From Basidiobolus meristosporus CBS 931.73 (Eukaryota; Basidiobolomycota; Basidiobolomycetes; Basidiobolales; Basidiobolaceae): a stretch of 64,000 nt of DNA. Below, in pieces: positions 1 through 11,716 of the stretch. The notes under the pieces are model-generated. The model saw only the letters and a list, made by a program, of their open reading frames with translations, was not told the DNA's origin and did not search any database. The position numbers were made by a program, and so were the translations under genes. The stretch spans positions 94,517 to 158,516 of the forward strand of contig MCFE01000132.1 of the NCBI GenBank assembly GCA_002104905.1, written 5' to 3'. Every line of letters starts with the position of its first letter. The stretch's first letter is position 1.

Positions 1-168
1 CGAAACAATGTACTCGATAGGCACTAACCACCTTCCGTATTTCTCTTAGGCGTTACAAAAGTGGAGATTTCCTTGGAGCAACAGCTCGTTGTTGTTGAAG
101 GGACCGCTTCTCAGGAGGAGATCATGAACACCATCAAGAAAACTGGCAAATCCGTGACTCTGCTGTGA
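1..168 (+). CDS. ATX1: ATX1-type copper chaperone, last exon (copy A, partial)
   Basis: The window opens inside an intron (bases 1-49, ending TTCTCTTAG with an ACTAAC branch site); the last exon runs 50-168 and ends in TGA. It encodes the C-terminal 39 residues or so of a heavy-metal-associated (HMA) domain. It is almost identical to the last exon of the complete gene at 6356-6699, which carries the MTCSGC metal-binding motif. The copy is cut only by the window edge; nothing in the visible part is broken. The C-terminal residues differ slightly from copy B (SVTLL against TVTPL). ATX1 proteins carry Cu(I) in the cytosol to the secretory-pathway copper ATPase (family knowledge). Confidence 0.85.
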
Positions 169-1536
169 ATATTGGGAGCGCATTTTGCGGTGGACTCTCA
201 GCATCGACCAGATACCTTCCTCACTGCCCTGTACAATTGTCGATTTGGCAGTTTGATGGCCGAACCCTATGATTAACTACTCTACATTTAGCTGACTACG
301 ATAATAAAATATTTGCATGTTAATTTAGTGTTTCGATGTCCTCCGTGCAGCTTTTACTATTCATTCACTATGACATTTTTGTCCTGATTACAGCCGTTTG
401 TTGCGGTAGAACTTTCGTCAGGGGATGCAGGGAGGCTAGAGACTCGTACCAGTGCTCACCATCTTCCATATTTCAAATACCGGTCAAAATGTCAGAGGTC
501 TGTCCATGGTATGGTAAGTATGCACGGTAAAGTGCAATCATGAGCGAACAAACCGGCAAAAGAGCATTCGGATGAAACAGTTTCCCATTTGTGATCATCA
601 GGCCTAGAAGTGGTTCAAATTGTTGCTGGCAAGTTCATACCGCCAATATAAAAATAACCGATCCCAATTACTGGATTCCAAGTCTCTCATTTCAACTTCG
701 TCCTCTTGAACCGTAACTTAGGCGGGTGAGAATTCACTAGTAGGAAGGTGATATTGCTGCGAATATTGATTGGTCTGGGTAAACGTGAAAATGCCCCGTA
801 TTTGCAAACACATACTTGCCATCTCCAGAGCTCAAGCCAATTTACCATATTGAGGCCTAATAAGAACTCATAAACTTACCGGTGAGATCGGGGTCTCATA
901 CAACATAACATACTTACCGGAGAAACCGTCAATCTCTAGCAAAGACTAGTTCACAAGTGGCTCCCCCGGTAATATACCTTCCACTCAAAATACCATGATA
1001 GGGGTTCACTTGATACCAACGATTGTGACTGGTCTTCATATCTAGATCCTAGAGATCGAAGGAAATTCTTAGATGGTGCAAATGGTAATTTCGGCTGACG
1101 ATCTAACCAATTACTCCAAAGAAGTAAAAATTGAAGCATGCCGTTCTGAGCGAGGCTACCCTACATGTATTAGAATGTTGCTCCGAGTGAGGTTACTCAA
1201 CATGTATAACGCCCAGTCTTATGTAGCATGCCAAAGCAACTACAATGGTAATCAATGATATTTCTCATCAAGGGATGGAATGATGCACACAATATTCACA
1301 CATGCATTCCCGAAATATGGAAAAGATCATCGAGTGTTCCCATAGAGACAGGATCCGATTGATAGCAACATAGGTACATATATGGCTAAGAGTCATCGCA
1401 TATTCGCAAAGGGATAAAGCTGGACGGAGTCCACATGACCTTGAGAAGTCGCATTGTTGTTGCATCATTTACACAATGCGTAATATGAACCATATAACAT
1501 GAAGCGGGTGATGAGAATTATTTGGGCATCAAGGAC
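169..1536. other. Intergenic spacer, block A (ATX1 to subtilase 1)
   Basis: I see no gene here. The spacer is a diverged duplicate of 6700-8213: both share sequence just after the ATX1 stop (near 193 and 6722) and a long similar stretch before the subtilase (near 1258-1345 and 7886-7985). It holds the upstream element at 1311-1328. Confidence 0.7.
1311..1328 (+). promoter_or_regulatory. Shared upstream element of subtilase genes (copy 1)
   Basis: The motif CGAAATATGG followed by AAAAGATCA lies about 285 bp before the start codon. Close relatives of this motif occur 285-370 bp upstream of all five subtilase genes. A regulatory role is inference from conservation and position in otherwise diverged spacers. 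Confidence 0.4.
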
Positions 1537-1544
1537 TATAAAAG
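1537..1544 (+). promoter_or_regulatory. TATA box of subtilase copy 1
   Basis: TATAAAAG, 60 bp before the ATG at 1597. Confidence 0.7.
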
Positions 1545-1596
1545 GTGACGAAAAAACATGAATTCAATCAACTAATAGCTTTACTGCTTAATCGCC

Positions 1597-2860
1597 ATGG
1601 TCAATCTCCGCACTTTTACCTTAGGCTCCCTTGTCGCCATTCTCTTGACTGTCCAGCTAACCGAGGCTCAAATTGTCGACGTCTCCAACAAGTACATCGT
1701 CAAGATCAAAGAAGGTGCTGACTCCAACAAAGGTAGGAATGCAAGATCGTGGCATGATTGACATAGCAGGACCGTCTAACCAATACCTGCCGTTGCTCAC
1801 TGTAGTTGACCAATTCCTGAAGACCAAGCTTGACCAGTACAACCGCGGTCGCAGTAGTAACAATGGCCTGAAGAATGAGCTCAAGAGCAAGTTCTCGTTG
1901 GAGAGCTTCAACGCCTATGCCGGCACCCTCAGTCAAGGCTTGGTCTCCGAGCTCAAGGCTCATGGAGATGTTGAGTATGTCGAGGCTGAGCAAGTGTTCA
2001 CCATCTCCGGTGTTCAGACTAACCCGCCAAGCTGGGGACTGCCAAGAATCTCTCAGCGTGCTCGTGACACCAGTGCCCCTTACAACTACCCCGACTCAGC
2101 CGGGGAGGGTGTGGATGTGTACATCATTGATACTGGCATCAATGTCAAGCACACCGACCTCGGTGGTAGAGCCACCCTCCCCGTGAGCTTCATCACTGGT
2201 GAGGCCACTGACGACCTCAATGGCCATGGCACTCATGTGTCAGGTACTGTTGGCGGCAACACCTATGGTGTGGCCAAGAAGGCCAAGCTCATCGGAGTCA
2301 AGGTGCTGAGTGGTAGTGGAAGTGGCACCACCTCGGGAGTCATCTCAGGAGTCAACTGGGTTGCCGAGCAAGCCAAGAAGAGTGGCCGTAAGAGTGTCGC
2401 CAACATGTCGCTCGGCGGTGGCAACAGCGAGGCACTGAAGCAGGCTGTCAATGCTGCTGTCCAAGCTGGTGTCACCTTCATTGTTGCCGCTGGTAATGAG
2501 AGCCAAGATGCCTGCAACGTCTCCCCCGCCAACGCCGCTCAAGCATTCGCTGTTGGGGCCACCACCATCTCTGACACTCTGGCCAGCTTCAGCAACTACG
2601 GCAAATGTGTGAAGATCTTGGCCCCAGGCCAGGACATCACTTCTGCATGGATCGGAGGCACCAGCGCATCCAAGAAGATCTCTGGCACCAGTATGGCTAG
2701 TCCACATGTTGCTGGTGTTGCTGCGTTGTACTTGTCGCAAGGTGGATTGAACACCCCAGCCGAAGTCTACACTGCACTCCAATCCAAGGCCACCAAAGAC
2801 GCCATTACCGGATTGAAGGGAACTACCCCTAACCTATTGGTATTCAACTCCAACCAGTAA
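1597..2860 (+). CDS. Secreted subtilisin-like serine protease (S8, proteinase K type), copy 1
   Basis: Exons 1597-1732 and 1806-2860 join to a 396-aa preproprotein; the 73-nt phase-1 intron begins GTAGGA, ends CTGTAG and has a CTAAC branch site. Residues 1-24 are a signal peptide (hydrophobic core around 10-20, TEA|Q cleavage region). Residues about 30-114 are an I9 inhibitor propeptide starting KYIVKIKEG and ending VEAEQVFTISG. The catalytic domain has Asp154 in IIDTG, His186 in GHGTHVSG, oxyanion Asn276 in AAGN, and Ser341 in GTSMASPH. Cys282 and Cys313 are the cysteines of the catalytic domain. Length and motifs fit secreted fungal proteinase K enzymes. It is the first of five tandem copies; it shares Ser332 with copy 2, whereas copies 3-5 have Asn332. 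Confidence 0.95.
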
Positions 2861-3523
2861 ATCAAGTGGTACCGAATACCGGTACATTCCTATGTCACGA
2901 TCACGTATAGGCGAATAAAGTCACGATACCTTCATTACTAAGAAATTATGGCATCACCCGTCGTGGTAATTTGATGTATTTGGTAATTTTTACGACTGCT
3001 AGTACCAGGAATATGGATGTATTTCGATTTCGCAGTTGGAATTTTTGATCATTCTGAGTGGAACGGCATTCGGGTAGGAAAGAAAAATGGCTGGGATCAC
3101 AAGCACAATCTAAAATTGCGCCATTTTGGCACTTCGCATGCAAAACGGTATATAAGGAAAGCTGTTGGATGGTGCCATAACCACATTGATTGTTTCTGTG
3201 AAAATGTTCACGCCCACTCCTGATATGTGGAAAGGATCAGCAATCGTTCGTTCGTGTGCTGATCGATACTATATTGGCCATTGACTTCCACTTGATACGT
3301 TTTTCTCAAAGCTTCTGAAATGGGAGTATTCCTGTTTACTACAAATGCACACACTTATACTGCACATATCAAGTGATGGCCGAATACCTGTAATCACCGA
3401 CTGGCTTGAAGTATGATAATCAGTCTAGTGCCGTCATTACTTGCCGTGTGAAAGCATTATCAAGGTCACGATATATGTTGACGGACATTATTACAACTCA
3501 ATAAACCATGGGTTTGAAAAGGC
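2861..3523. other. Spacer between subtilases 1 and 2
   Basis: No gene seen. This spacer is nearly identical to 11717-12364, the spacer between copies 4 and 5, and is more distantly related to 9507-10392 between copies 3 and 4. It carries the shared upstream element at 3221-3240. Confidence 0.75.
3221..3240 (+). promoter_or_regulatory. Shared upstream element of subtilase genes (copy 2)
   Basis: TGATATGTGG then AAAGGATCAG, about 360 bp before the ATG; matches the element upstream of the other copies. Confidence 0.4.
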
Positions 3524-3530
3524 TATATAA
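3524..3530 (+). promoter_or_regulatory. TATA box of subtilase copy 2
   Basis: TATATAA, 61 bp before the ATG at 3585; same sequence and spacing as copy 5. Confidence 0.65.
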
Positions 3531-3584
3531 GAGGCTAATGAGCCATTACCTAACGATATCAATACCGCCGAAAATCAATCTACC

Positions 3585-4848
3585 ATGGTCAACTTCCGCA
3601 CTTTCACTTTGGGCTCTCTGGTTGCCATTCTTCTGACTGCGCAACTTACTGAGGCTCAAATCGTCGACGTCTCCAACAAGTACATCGTCAAGATCAAGGA
3701 AGGTGCTGACTCCAACAAAGGTAGGAATGCAAGATCGTGGCATGATTGACATGGCAGGACCGTCTAACCAATACCTGCCGTTGCTCACTGTAGTTGACCA
3801 ATTCCTGAAGACCAAGCTTGACCAGTACAACCGTGGTCGCAGTGGTAACAATGGCCTGAAGAATGAGCTCAAGAGCAAGTTCTCGTTGGAGAGCTTCAAC
3901 GCCTATGCCGGCACCCTCAGTCAAGGCTTGGTCTCCGAGCTCAAGGCTCATGGAGATGTTGAGTATGTCGAGGCTGAGCAAGTGTTCACCATCTCCGGTG
4001 TTCAGACTAACCCGCCAAGCTGGGGACTGCCAAGAATCTCTCAGCGTGCTCGTGACACCAGTGCCCCTTACAACTACCCCGACTCAGCCGGCGAGGGTGT
4101 GGATGTGTACATCATTGATACTGGCATCAATGTCAAACACACCGACCTCGGTGGTAGAGCCACCCTCCCCGTGAGCTTCATCACTGGTGAGGCCACCGAC
4201 GACCTCAATGGCCATGGCACTCATGTGTCAGGTACTGTTGGCGGCAACACCTATGGTGTGGCCAAGAAGGCCAAGCTCATCGGAGTCAAGGTGCTGAGCG
4301 GTAGTGGAAGTGGGACCACCTCGGGTGTCATCTCAGGAGTCAACTGGGTTGCCGAGCAAGCCAAGAAGAGTGGCCGTAAGAGTGTCGCCAACATGTCGCT
4401 CGGCGGTGGCAACAGTGAGGCACTGAAGCAGGCAGTCAATGCTGCTGTCCAAGCTGGTGTCACTTTCATTGTTGCCGCTGGTAATGAGAGCCAAGATGCC
4501 TGCAACGTCTCCCCCGCCAACGCCGCTCAAGCATTCGCTGTTGGGGCCACCACCATCTCTGACACTCTGGCCAGCTTCAGCAACTACGGCAAGTGTGTGA
4601 AGATCTTGGCCCCAGGCCAGGACATCACTTCTGCATGGATCGGAGGCACCAGCGCATCCAAGAAGATCTCTGGCACCAGTATGGCTAGTCCACATGTTGC
4701 TGGTGTTGCTGCGTTGTACTTATCGCAAGGTGGATTGAACACCCCAGCCGAAGTCTACACTGCACTCCAATCCAAGGCCACCAAAGACGCCATTACCGGA
4801 TTGAAGGGAACTACCCCTAACCTATTGGTATTCAATTCCAATCAGTAA
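3585..4848 (+). CDS. Secreted subtilisin-like serine protease (S8), copy 2
   Basis: Exons 3585-3720 and 3794-4848, intron 3721-3793 (73 nt). The 396-aa product has the same architecture as copy 1: signal peptide, I9 propeptide, S8 domain with an intact Asp/His/Ser triad and AAGN oxyanion site. It differs from copy 1 at few residues (for example Phe4 for Leu4, Gly63 for Ser63). No disruption is seen, so this is an intact secreted protease gene. It ends block A of the array. Confidence 0.95.
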
Positions 4849-6286
4849 ATCACTCAACATTTTTGTTGTCGTTAAGATGAAAATAAAAGTATCTGGTTAA
4901 ATATTAGCGTATATATATATTGATTGAGGCACGTAGTCCAAGTGTTATGAAATCGCTCTTCTTGTGGGGTACCTGTGTTAACTCACCTGTCACCCAAGGA
5001 TAGAACGTATTTTACTAGTTTTGTTTACACCATGCGTAAATAATGAGCCGGATTGCTCATGATCCATAACAATGATAAAAATCGAATTATTTTTGTTTGA
5101 ATCTTTTCACGGATGCTATCCACTTAGGAGCATCAAATTTGTTCAGATTCGAGGAAACTAGCAATTAGTTATTGCATGCTAGTTTGTTGTCCAAATGGAA
5201 ATATATGAACTGGTGATTTTCATAGCTTGAACCCCAAACACTGGTGTATACTATGGCTAAACCCTTACCAGGGCATCTTGCGATTGAGTAAAGATTGATC
5301 AACAACCTGAACATAATTAAATGCAGCCATTCCCATCAAATCTATCATATTTTTGATATGATACCTGATTATTATTTCAAGTTCTGTTTAATCCCTGCTT
5401 CGTCTAAGGTACTTTTTTGCAAGGTTTACCTGTTAGCTTGTTGAGATCATTGGACCGTTGCTAATGAGCAAAAAACCAACACTTAATGCCGGTAGCACGC
5501 TATAAATATTACCACGTCAAAAAATCCACTGGACAATATTTTAGCATTCATTCATGTGGCGCAATTAAAGCTCATCTCATTTCTTGATGAGCATTGATAT
5601 TACGGAATATATGTCGCGTAGAGGATTCGATGATATTCTGAGAACGCACATCCTCAAAATTCCTACAGGTATCATGCAGCTGCAATCCTCACTACCCAAT
5701 GTGTAAAGGTTGAAGGTAGCATATGAAAAAATAAGTAATAATCAATAATTCTTCGCAGTCAGTCGGGTTGGCTTCCGAACTGTTCATACGAAATTGTGAA
5801 AGCCATACACTACAATACTCCTCAATGTAAACTAAGGTTATTGTGAGTATTTCAAAAGTAATAAAATGCCATCTTGGAAAGCACACTTAAGAGATTTCAT
5901 TCACTTCAATGGACTTCACGCATCTTTTCTATGAGGTCAGGATTATCCGAGTATAGTCGGACCATTTGGTCCGATTGGGGTAATCTACTTGCAAGTTGAT
6001 CATTGATTAATGCGGATGATCAAGTTATCTCGGTATTCCAATCAATCAGTAACTGAGAGATTCAACGTTGATTGATCAGCAGTGAATATTTCTGCGAAGT
6101 TGTGAGGAAGGTGATTTCAGAAATCCTTGATATCACTGAGCGAATCGCTATTTTCCCTCGAGGCCATGCCCAATAGCGTAAATCACGCACAAAAATCCCA
6201 GTTTCTCGCTTGGTCCAACGAAAAGCAGTGGTTGTTAATCATCGCTCTGACAACTATGGAAGCTGTATGGAATGTATTGAATTCAC
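4849..6286. other. Intergenic region after block A
   Basis: No gene recognised in about 1.4 kb. The first 60-70 bases after the subtilase stop resemble the sequence after copy 5 (both include AAATAAAAGT, a likely poly(A) signal context), which supports homology of copies 2 and 5. The rest is AT-rich with no convincing ORF. Confidence 0.6.
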
Positions 6287-6294
6287 TATAAAAA
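6287..6294 (+). promoter_or_regulatory. TATA box of ATX1 copy B
   Basis: TATAAAAA, 69 bp upstream of the ATG at 6356. Confidence 0.55.
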
Positions 6295-6355
6295 GGCACT
6301 CGTGGGTCCACCAAAATGGCAGAACACAAGCCTAACACTTCATCTACTTCGCAAT

Positions 6356-6699
6356 ATGGCCGGATCGGTGAGTACACATGCCCACTCTATTCGTAATTCA
6401 ATACAGTGGTCTGATCTTCATCTAATCCCCAGCATACATACAAATTCCAAGTTGGCATGACCTGCTCTGGTTGCACTGGTGCTGTCAACAGGGTTCTCAC
6501 CAAGCTCAACGGTAACTGGCACATCTAGAAGCGAAACAATGTACTCGATAGGCACTAACCACCTTCCGTATTTCTCTTAGGCGTTACAAAAGTGGAGATT
6601 TCCTTGGAGCAACAGCTCGTTGTTGTTGAAGGGACCGCTTCTCAGGAGGAGATCATGAACACCATCAAGAAAACTGGCAAAACGGTGACTCCGCTTTGA
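6356..6699 (+). CDS. ATX1: ATX1-type cytosolic copper chaperone (copy B)
   Basis: Three exons, 6356-6367, 6433-6511 and 6581-6699, encode 69 residues, the normal size for an ATX1/HAH1 chaperone. The protein is a single HMA domain: MAGS, then HTYKFQVGMTCSGCTGAV with the Cu(I)-binding MTCSGC motif near residue 13-18, then VTKVEISLEQQLVVVEG and a C-terminal helix. The first exon is only 12 nt, so this gene is easily missed. Intron 1 is 65 nt and intron 2 is 69 nt with an ACTAAC branch point. It heads block B of the protease array exactly as the partial copy heads block A. Family role: delivery of Cu(I) to a P-type ATPase in the Golgi. Confidence 0.9.
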
Positions 6700-8213
6700 A
6701 AACAGAGAGTACATGTTACAATGGACTCTCAGCATCGACCAGATACCTTCCTAATTACCCTGTACAATTGCCCAAATCTCCTGTTTAAATTTCCAATAAA
6801 ATGCTTGCATGCTAAATACGAGCTATTGTATCCTCGGTATAATTCCCACACTAGGTTTGCACTGATTGCAGCCATTAGGTACGGTAAGACCTCACAACTT
6901 TGTTGACCGTTCGAACACACGGTCTATGCCCCAAATGAGTCCATGGTACGATTCATGTGGTAACGGTAGGATTTTCAATCCCATCATTAAATTGAACATA
7001 AAGGATAGGTAGGGGAAATGCCAGAATGGACACAGTGAGAAAAGCGGGGTGGTTTAAGGTTCTTATGTATTTCAAATACCGACCAAAATTTCGGAAATTT
7101 ATCAACGTTGAGTATGGAATCAATAATACGGTATATTTGAAATCAAGCGAGAAATCAATGTGGTGGTAAAATCGGGACTTGGGTGAATTACCTGATGAAA
7201 CGGTTTCTCACTGGTGGTTACTGACCAGTTCACCCATCAAGCCTGGGTTGGAATCATCGATAGTACGCTCTGATCATCAACGTGATTGAGAATTGCCGTC
7301 TGAATAGAATCGAACCTTCCCAGTAATCTGTCGCACCTAAAACACCGGAAATAACCCAGTCTTTTTACAGGCTCAGTTGCTTTAGGTATTCCGTCATAAT
7401 TGTGGCCGATGGGTGGCTTCAATAATAATTCAGTAAACATCGATCACGTATTATGAGCATATACTTGCCATTCGCAAAGCTCAAAGGACTCTAGAGCGTG
7501 CTGATGATACCACGGTCTTCTACAGTATGATGAACTAATTGGTGAGATTATTAACCTCTGGCACTGATACCACCTTCGCCAAGAATGACTGGGTTTCCCA
7601 GGTAATATGACTTCAACCCAAAACACCACTTAGTATCCATGATTATGACTGCTTGGCCCATCAAGATCTTAGAGCTGCAAAGCCAGATGGTTGACAAATT
7701 ATTTGGTGATATAAGGTACGGCGTGATGGTTAGGATACGGACAAAAATATGATGATTTCGGCCGACAACTGTACTCTGTACTGCAGAGAAGCTACTTGGG
7801 ACGCATATCCGGAGTATGGGTATCCTACATGTAACAAGCTCCATCTGCAAAAATATGCCAAATCGACTAAAATGGGAATCAGAAATATTTCTCATCAAGT
7901 GATGGAATGATGTGCACGATATTCACACATGCATTCCCGAAATATGGAAGCGATCAGCGAGTGTTCCCAGAGATACACGATCCGATGCATATTCTGAAAG
8001 AGATTGATTTGTACAGAAGCAGATATACGGGTTCTCAAGAGCCACCAATTACTTACAAGTGGTAAACCTGGACAGAGTTCATATGATCTAAAGAAATCCC
8101 ACCATTGCTCATGATTTATCTTATGTTTGATAGAATACCTTAGTAAATATAGAAGATGGAAGTCATATAGCATGGGAATGAGAATTATGAGACATATTCA
8201 TTGTCTATAACAC
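6700..8213. other. Intergenic spacer, block B (ATX1 to subtilase 3)
   Basis: No gene seen. Diverged duplicate of 169-1536; contains the shared upstream element at 7938-7955. Confidence 0.65.
7938..7955 (+). promoter_or_regulatory. Shared upstream element of subtilase genes (copy 3)
   Basis: CGAAATATGGAAGCGATCAG, about 330 bp before the ATG at 8270; one variant base group compared with the other copies. Confidence 0.4.
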
Positions 8214-8220
8214 TATAAAA
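8214..8220 (+). promoter_or_regulatory. TATA box of subtilase copy 3
   Basis: TATAAAA, 56 bp before the ATG at 8270. Confidence 0.65.
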
Positions 8221-8269
8221 AGTGACAAACAAGCGTGAAGCCAATTAACGAATTACATTACTCACCACT

Positions 8270-9506
8270 ATGGTCAATTTCCGTACTTTCACTTTAGGCT
8301 CTCTGGTTGCCATTCTCTTGACTGCCCAACTGACCGAAGCTCAAATCGTCGACGTCTCCAACAAGTACATCGTCAAGATCAAGGAAGGTGCTGACTCCAA
8401 CAAAGGTAGGAATGCAAGATCGTGGCATGATTGACATGGGAGGACCGTCTAACCAATACCTGCCGTTGCTCACTGTAGTTGACCAATTCCTGAAGACCAA
8501 GCTTGACCAGTACAACCGCGGTCGCAGTGGTAACAATGGCCTGAAGAATGAGCTCAAGAGCAAGTTCTCGTTGGAGAGCTTCAACGCCTATGCCGGCACC
8601 CTCAGTCAAGGCTTGGTCTCCGAGCTCAAGGCTCATGGAGATGTTGAGTATGTCGAGGCTGAGCAAGTGTTCACCATCTCCGGTGTTCAGACTAACCCGC
8701 CAAGCTGGGGACTGCCAAGAATCTCTCAGCGTGCTCGTGACACCAGTGCCCCTTACAACTACCCCGACTCAGCTGGCGAGGGTGTGGATGTGTACATCAT
8801 TGATACTGGCATCAATGTCAAGCACACTGACCTCGGTGGTAGAGCCACCCTCCCCGTGAGCTTCATCACTGGTGAGGCCACCGACGACCTCAATGGCCAT
8901 GGCACTCATGTGTCAGGTACTGTTGGCGGCAACACCTATGGAGTGGCCAAGAAGGCCAAGCTCATCGGAGTCAAGGTGCTGAGCGGTAGTGGAAGTGGCA
9001 CCACCTCGGGAGTCATCTCAGGAGTCAACTGGGTTGCCGAGCAAGCCAAGAAGAGTGGCCGTAAGAGTGTCGCCAACATGTCACTCGGCGGTGGCAACAG
9101 TGAGGCACTGAAGCAGGCTGTCAATGCTGCTGTCCAAGCTGGTGTCACCTTCATTGTTGCCGCTGGTAATGAGAGCCAAGATGCCTGCAACGTCTCCCCC
9201 GCCAACGCCGCTCAAGCATTCGCTGTTGGGGCCACCACCATCTCTGACACTCTGGCCAGCTTCAGCAACTACGGCAAATGTGTGAAGATCTTGGCCCCAG
9301 GCCAGGACATCACTTCTGCCTGGATTGGAGGCACCAACGCATCCAAGAAGATCTCTGGCACCAGTATGGCTAGTCCACATGTTGCTGGTGTTGCTGCGTT
9401 GTACTTGTCGCAAGGTGGATTGAACACCCCAGCCGAAGTCTACACTGCACTCCAATCCAAGGCCACCAAAGACGCCATTACCGGATTGAAGGGCACCACT
9501 CCCTAA
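8270..9506 (+). CDS. Secreted subtilisin-like serine protease (S8), copy 3, C-terminally shortened
   Basis: Exons 8270-8405 and 8479-9506 with the same 73-nt intron. Signal peptide, I9 propeptide and complete catalytic triad are present. Compared with copies 1, 2 and 4, one extra C near 9501-9503 shifts the frame and gives a stop after KGTTP, so the product has 387 residues and loses the last nine (the hydrophobic NLLVF tail). All catalytic residues remain, so the enzyme may still work, but the tail is conserved in its sisters. The insertion could also be a sequencing error; without it the frame would run on to the stop used by the other copies. Confidence 0.85.
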
Positions 9507-9881
9507 TCTATTGGTATTCAACTCCAACCAGTAAAGGATCGAGTAATCATAGTATGATATACGTAAGATTGAATAAAGCCACCACATTATCTACAATACT
9601 TGAAATTTATGGAACAAAGGCAAAAGGCATATTGTGACTTGCTTCAATCAGTTAAGAAATAACAACGCCATAAGTGCGACTATAATTCAATCCTATTGTC
9701 TCTAGTTGCGGAAAACATCTAGCAATTTGTTGAGGTACGAGGTTTAGGAACGAAATTGGATGGTTGGAATCACAAGGACTCACCAAAAATTCGACATTTG
9801 GGCACTTTACAAGTAATAATATCGTGATAGGGATGTCACTAGGCAGTCAGGTGATATCCAGGTGTATTCAGGAGTTCATTC

Positions 9882-9901
9882 CGGATATGTGGAAAGGATC
9901 G
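9882..9901 (+). promoter_or_regulatory. Shared upstream element, distal copy (subtilase 4)
   Basis: CGGATATGTGGAAAGGATCG, about 570 bp before the ATG of copy 4. Confidence 0.35.
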
Positions 9902-10114
9902 ACAATGATTTCTGCATATTCAGTGGCAGAACCGGTTGGCTTCTCGATTGCGGGTGGTTCTAGTTTATTTGAAGTTTACCGTAATCATGGAAATTCTGTG
10001 GGAAAAGTCACATCACGCCATAAATCAATGGAGATGGTAAGCAATGGCAATGTAGATTTCCTTCCGAGCTTCCCCCACGGCGAGGAATTCGAGAGAATTA
10101 TTGTGAGATAAGCT

Positions 10115-10133
10115 CGAAATATGGAAATGATCA
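10115..10133 (+). promoter_or_regulatory. Shared upstream element, proximal copy (subtilase 4)
   Basis: CGAAATATGGAAATGATCAG, about 338 bp before the ATG of copy 4, the same distance class as in the other copies. Confidence 0.4.
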
Positions 10134-10392
10134 GCAGGCATGTGTTTACGTGTCCTATTAACTTGATCAATAACCAAGAGTAGATGGCCATGGTAATTTT
10201 CAAGATTCCGATGCACGACAGTAAGCCGTACCAGTTTTTTCGTGTATGAGACAACTAGGTAACTCGAAGAAGAGTGATCATGGGAGAAATATTGCTCTGC
10301 ATGTCGAGATCACTATTAACTTTGGATTATCAAAGGTAAAGTTCCCAAGGGTACTAAATATATGGTTCATAGAAATATACAATATTGCGCAC

Positions 10393-10400
10393 TATAAAAG
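10393..10400 (+). promoter_or_regulatory. TATA box of subtilase copy 4
   Basis: TATAAAAG, 60 bp before the ATG at 10453. Confidence 0.7.
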
Positions 10401-10452
10401 AGGGCAACCAAGTGTTGAAACGCATCATCATTTTCTGATCTAATATTGTAGT

Positions 10453-11716
10453 ATGGTCAATTTCCGCACTTTCACTTTGGGTTCTCTGGTTGCCATTCTT
10501 CTGACTGCGCAACTTACTGAGGCTCAAATCGTCGACGTCTCCAACAAGTACATCGTCAAGATCAAGGAAGGTGCTGACTCCAACAAAGGTAGGAATGCAA
10601 GATCGTGGCATGATTGACATGGCAGGACCGTCTAACCAATACCTGCCGTTGCTCACTGTAGTTGACCAATTCCTGAAGACCAAGCTTGACCAGTACAACC
10701 GCGGTCGCAGCGGTAACAATGGCCTGAAGAATGAGCTCAAGAGCAAGTTCTCGTTGGAGAGCTTCAACGCCTATGCCGGCACCCTCAGTCAAGGCTTGGT
10801 CTCCGAGCTCAAGGCTCATGGAGATGTTGAGTATGTCGAGGCTGAGCAAGTGTTCACCATCTCCGGTGTTCAGACTAACCCGCCAAGCTGGGGACTGCCA
10901 AGAATCTCTCAGCGTGCTCGTGACACCAGTGCCCCTTACAACTACCCCGACTCAGCTGGCGAGGGTGTGGATGTGTACATCATTGATACTGGCATCAATG
11001 TCAAGCACACCGACCTCGGTGGTAGAGCCACCCTCCCCGTGAGCTTCATCACTGGTGAGGCCACTGACGACCTCAATGGCCATGGCACTCATGTGTCAGG
11101 TACTGTTGGCGGCAACACCTATGGTGTGGCCAAGAAGGCCAAGCTCATCGGAGTCAAGGTGCTGAGTGGTAGTGGAAGTGGCACCACCTCGGGAGTCATC
11201 TCAGGAGTCAACTGGGTTGCCGAGCAAGCCAAGAAGAGTGGCCGTAAGAGTGTCGCCAACATGTCGCTCGGCGGTGGCAACAGTGAGGCACTGAAGCAGG
11301 CTGTCAATGCTGCTGTCCAAGCTGGCGTCACCTTCATTGTTGCCGCTGGTAATGAGAGCCAAGATGCCTGCAACGTCTCCCCTGCCAACGCCGCTCAAGC
11401 ATTCGCTGTTGGGGCCACCACCATCTCTGACACTCTGGCCAGCTTCAGCAACTACGGCAAGTGCGTGAAGATCTTGGCCCCGGGCCAGGACATCACTTCT
11501 GCCTGGATTGGAGGAACCAACGCATCCAAGAAGATCTCTGGCACCAGTATGGCTAGTCCACATGTTGCTGGTGTTGCTGCGTTGTACTTGTCGCAAGGTG
11601 GATTGAACACTCCAGCCGAAGTCTACACTGCACTCCAATCCAAGGCCACCAAAGACGCCATTACCGGATTGAAGGGCACCACTCCTAACCTATTGGTATT
11701 CAACTCCAACCAGTAA
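10453..11716 (+). CDS. Secreted subtilisin-like serine protease (S8), copy 4
   Basis: Exons 10453-10588 and 10662-11716, intron 73 nt, 396 aa. Intact signal peptide, I9 propeptide and S8 catalytic domain with Asp154, His186, Asn276 and Ser341. It carries Asn332, shared with copies 3 and 5, and a few silent changes of its own. This is one of three full-length copies (1, 2 and 4). Confidence 0.95.

Larger units (their letters stand above)
9507..10392. other. Spacer between subtilases 3 and 4
   Basis: Diverged relative of the spacers at 2861-3523 and 11717-12364. A 115-codon open frame at 9764-10111 has no recognisable features and overlaps conserved spacer sequence, so I do not call it a gene. 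Two copies of the shared upstream element are present (9882-9901 and 10115-10133). Confidence 0.6.

Noticed and set aside
3703-3793. Alternative start of subtilase inside the intron (MLTPTKVGMQDRG...)
   Set aside because: This reading runs through a conserved GT-AG intron and loses the signal peptide; the spliced model gives a normal preproprotein in all five copies.
9764-10111. 115-codon open frame between subtilases 3 and 4
   Set aside because: Falls in spacer sequence that is homologous to other spacers where the frame is not kept open.
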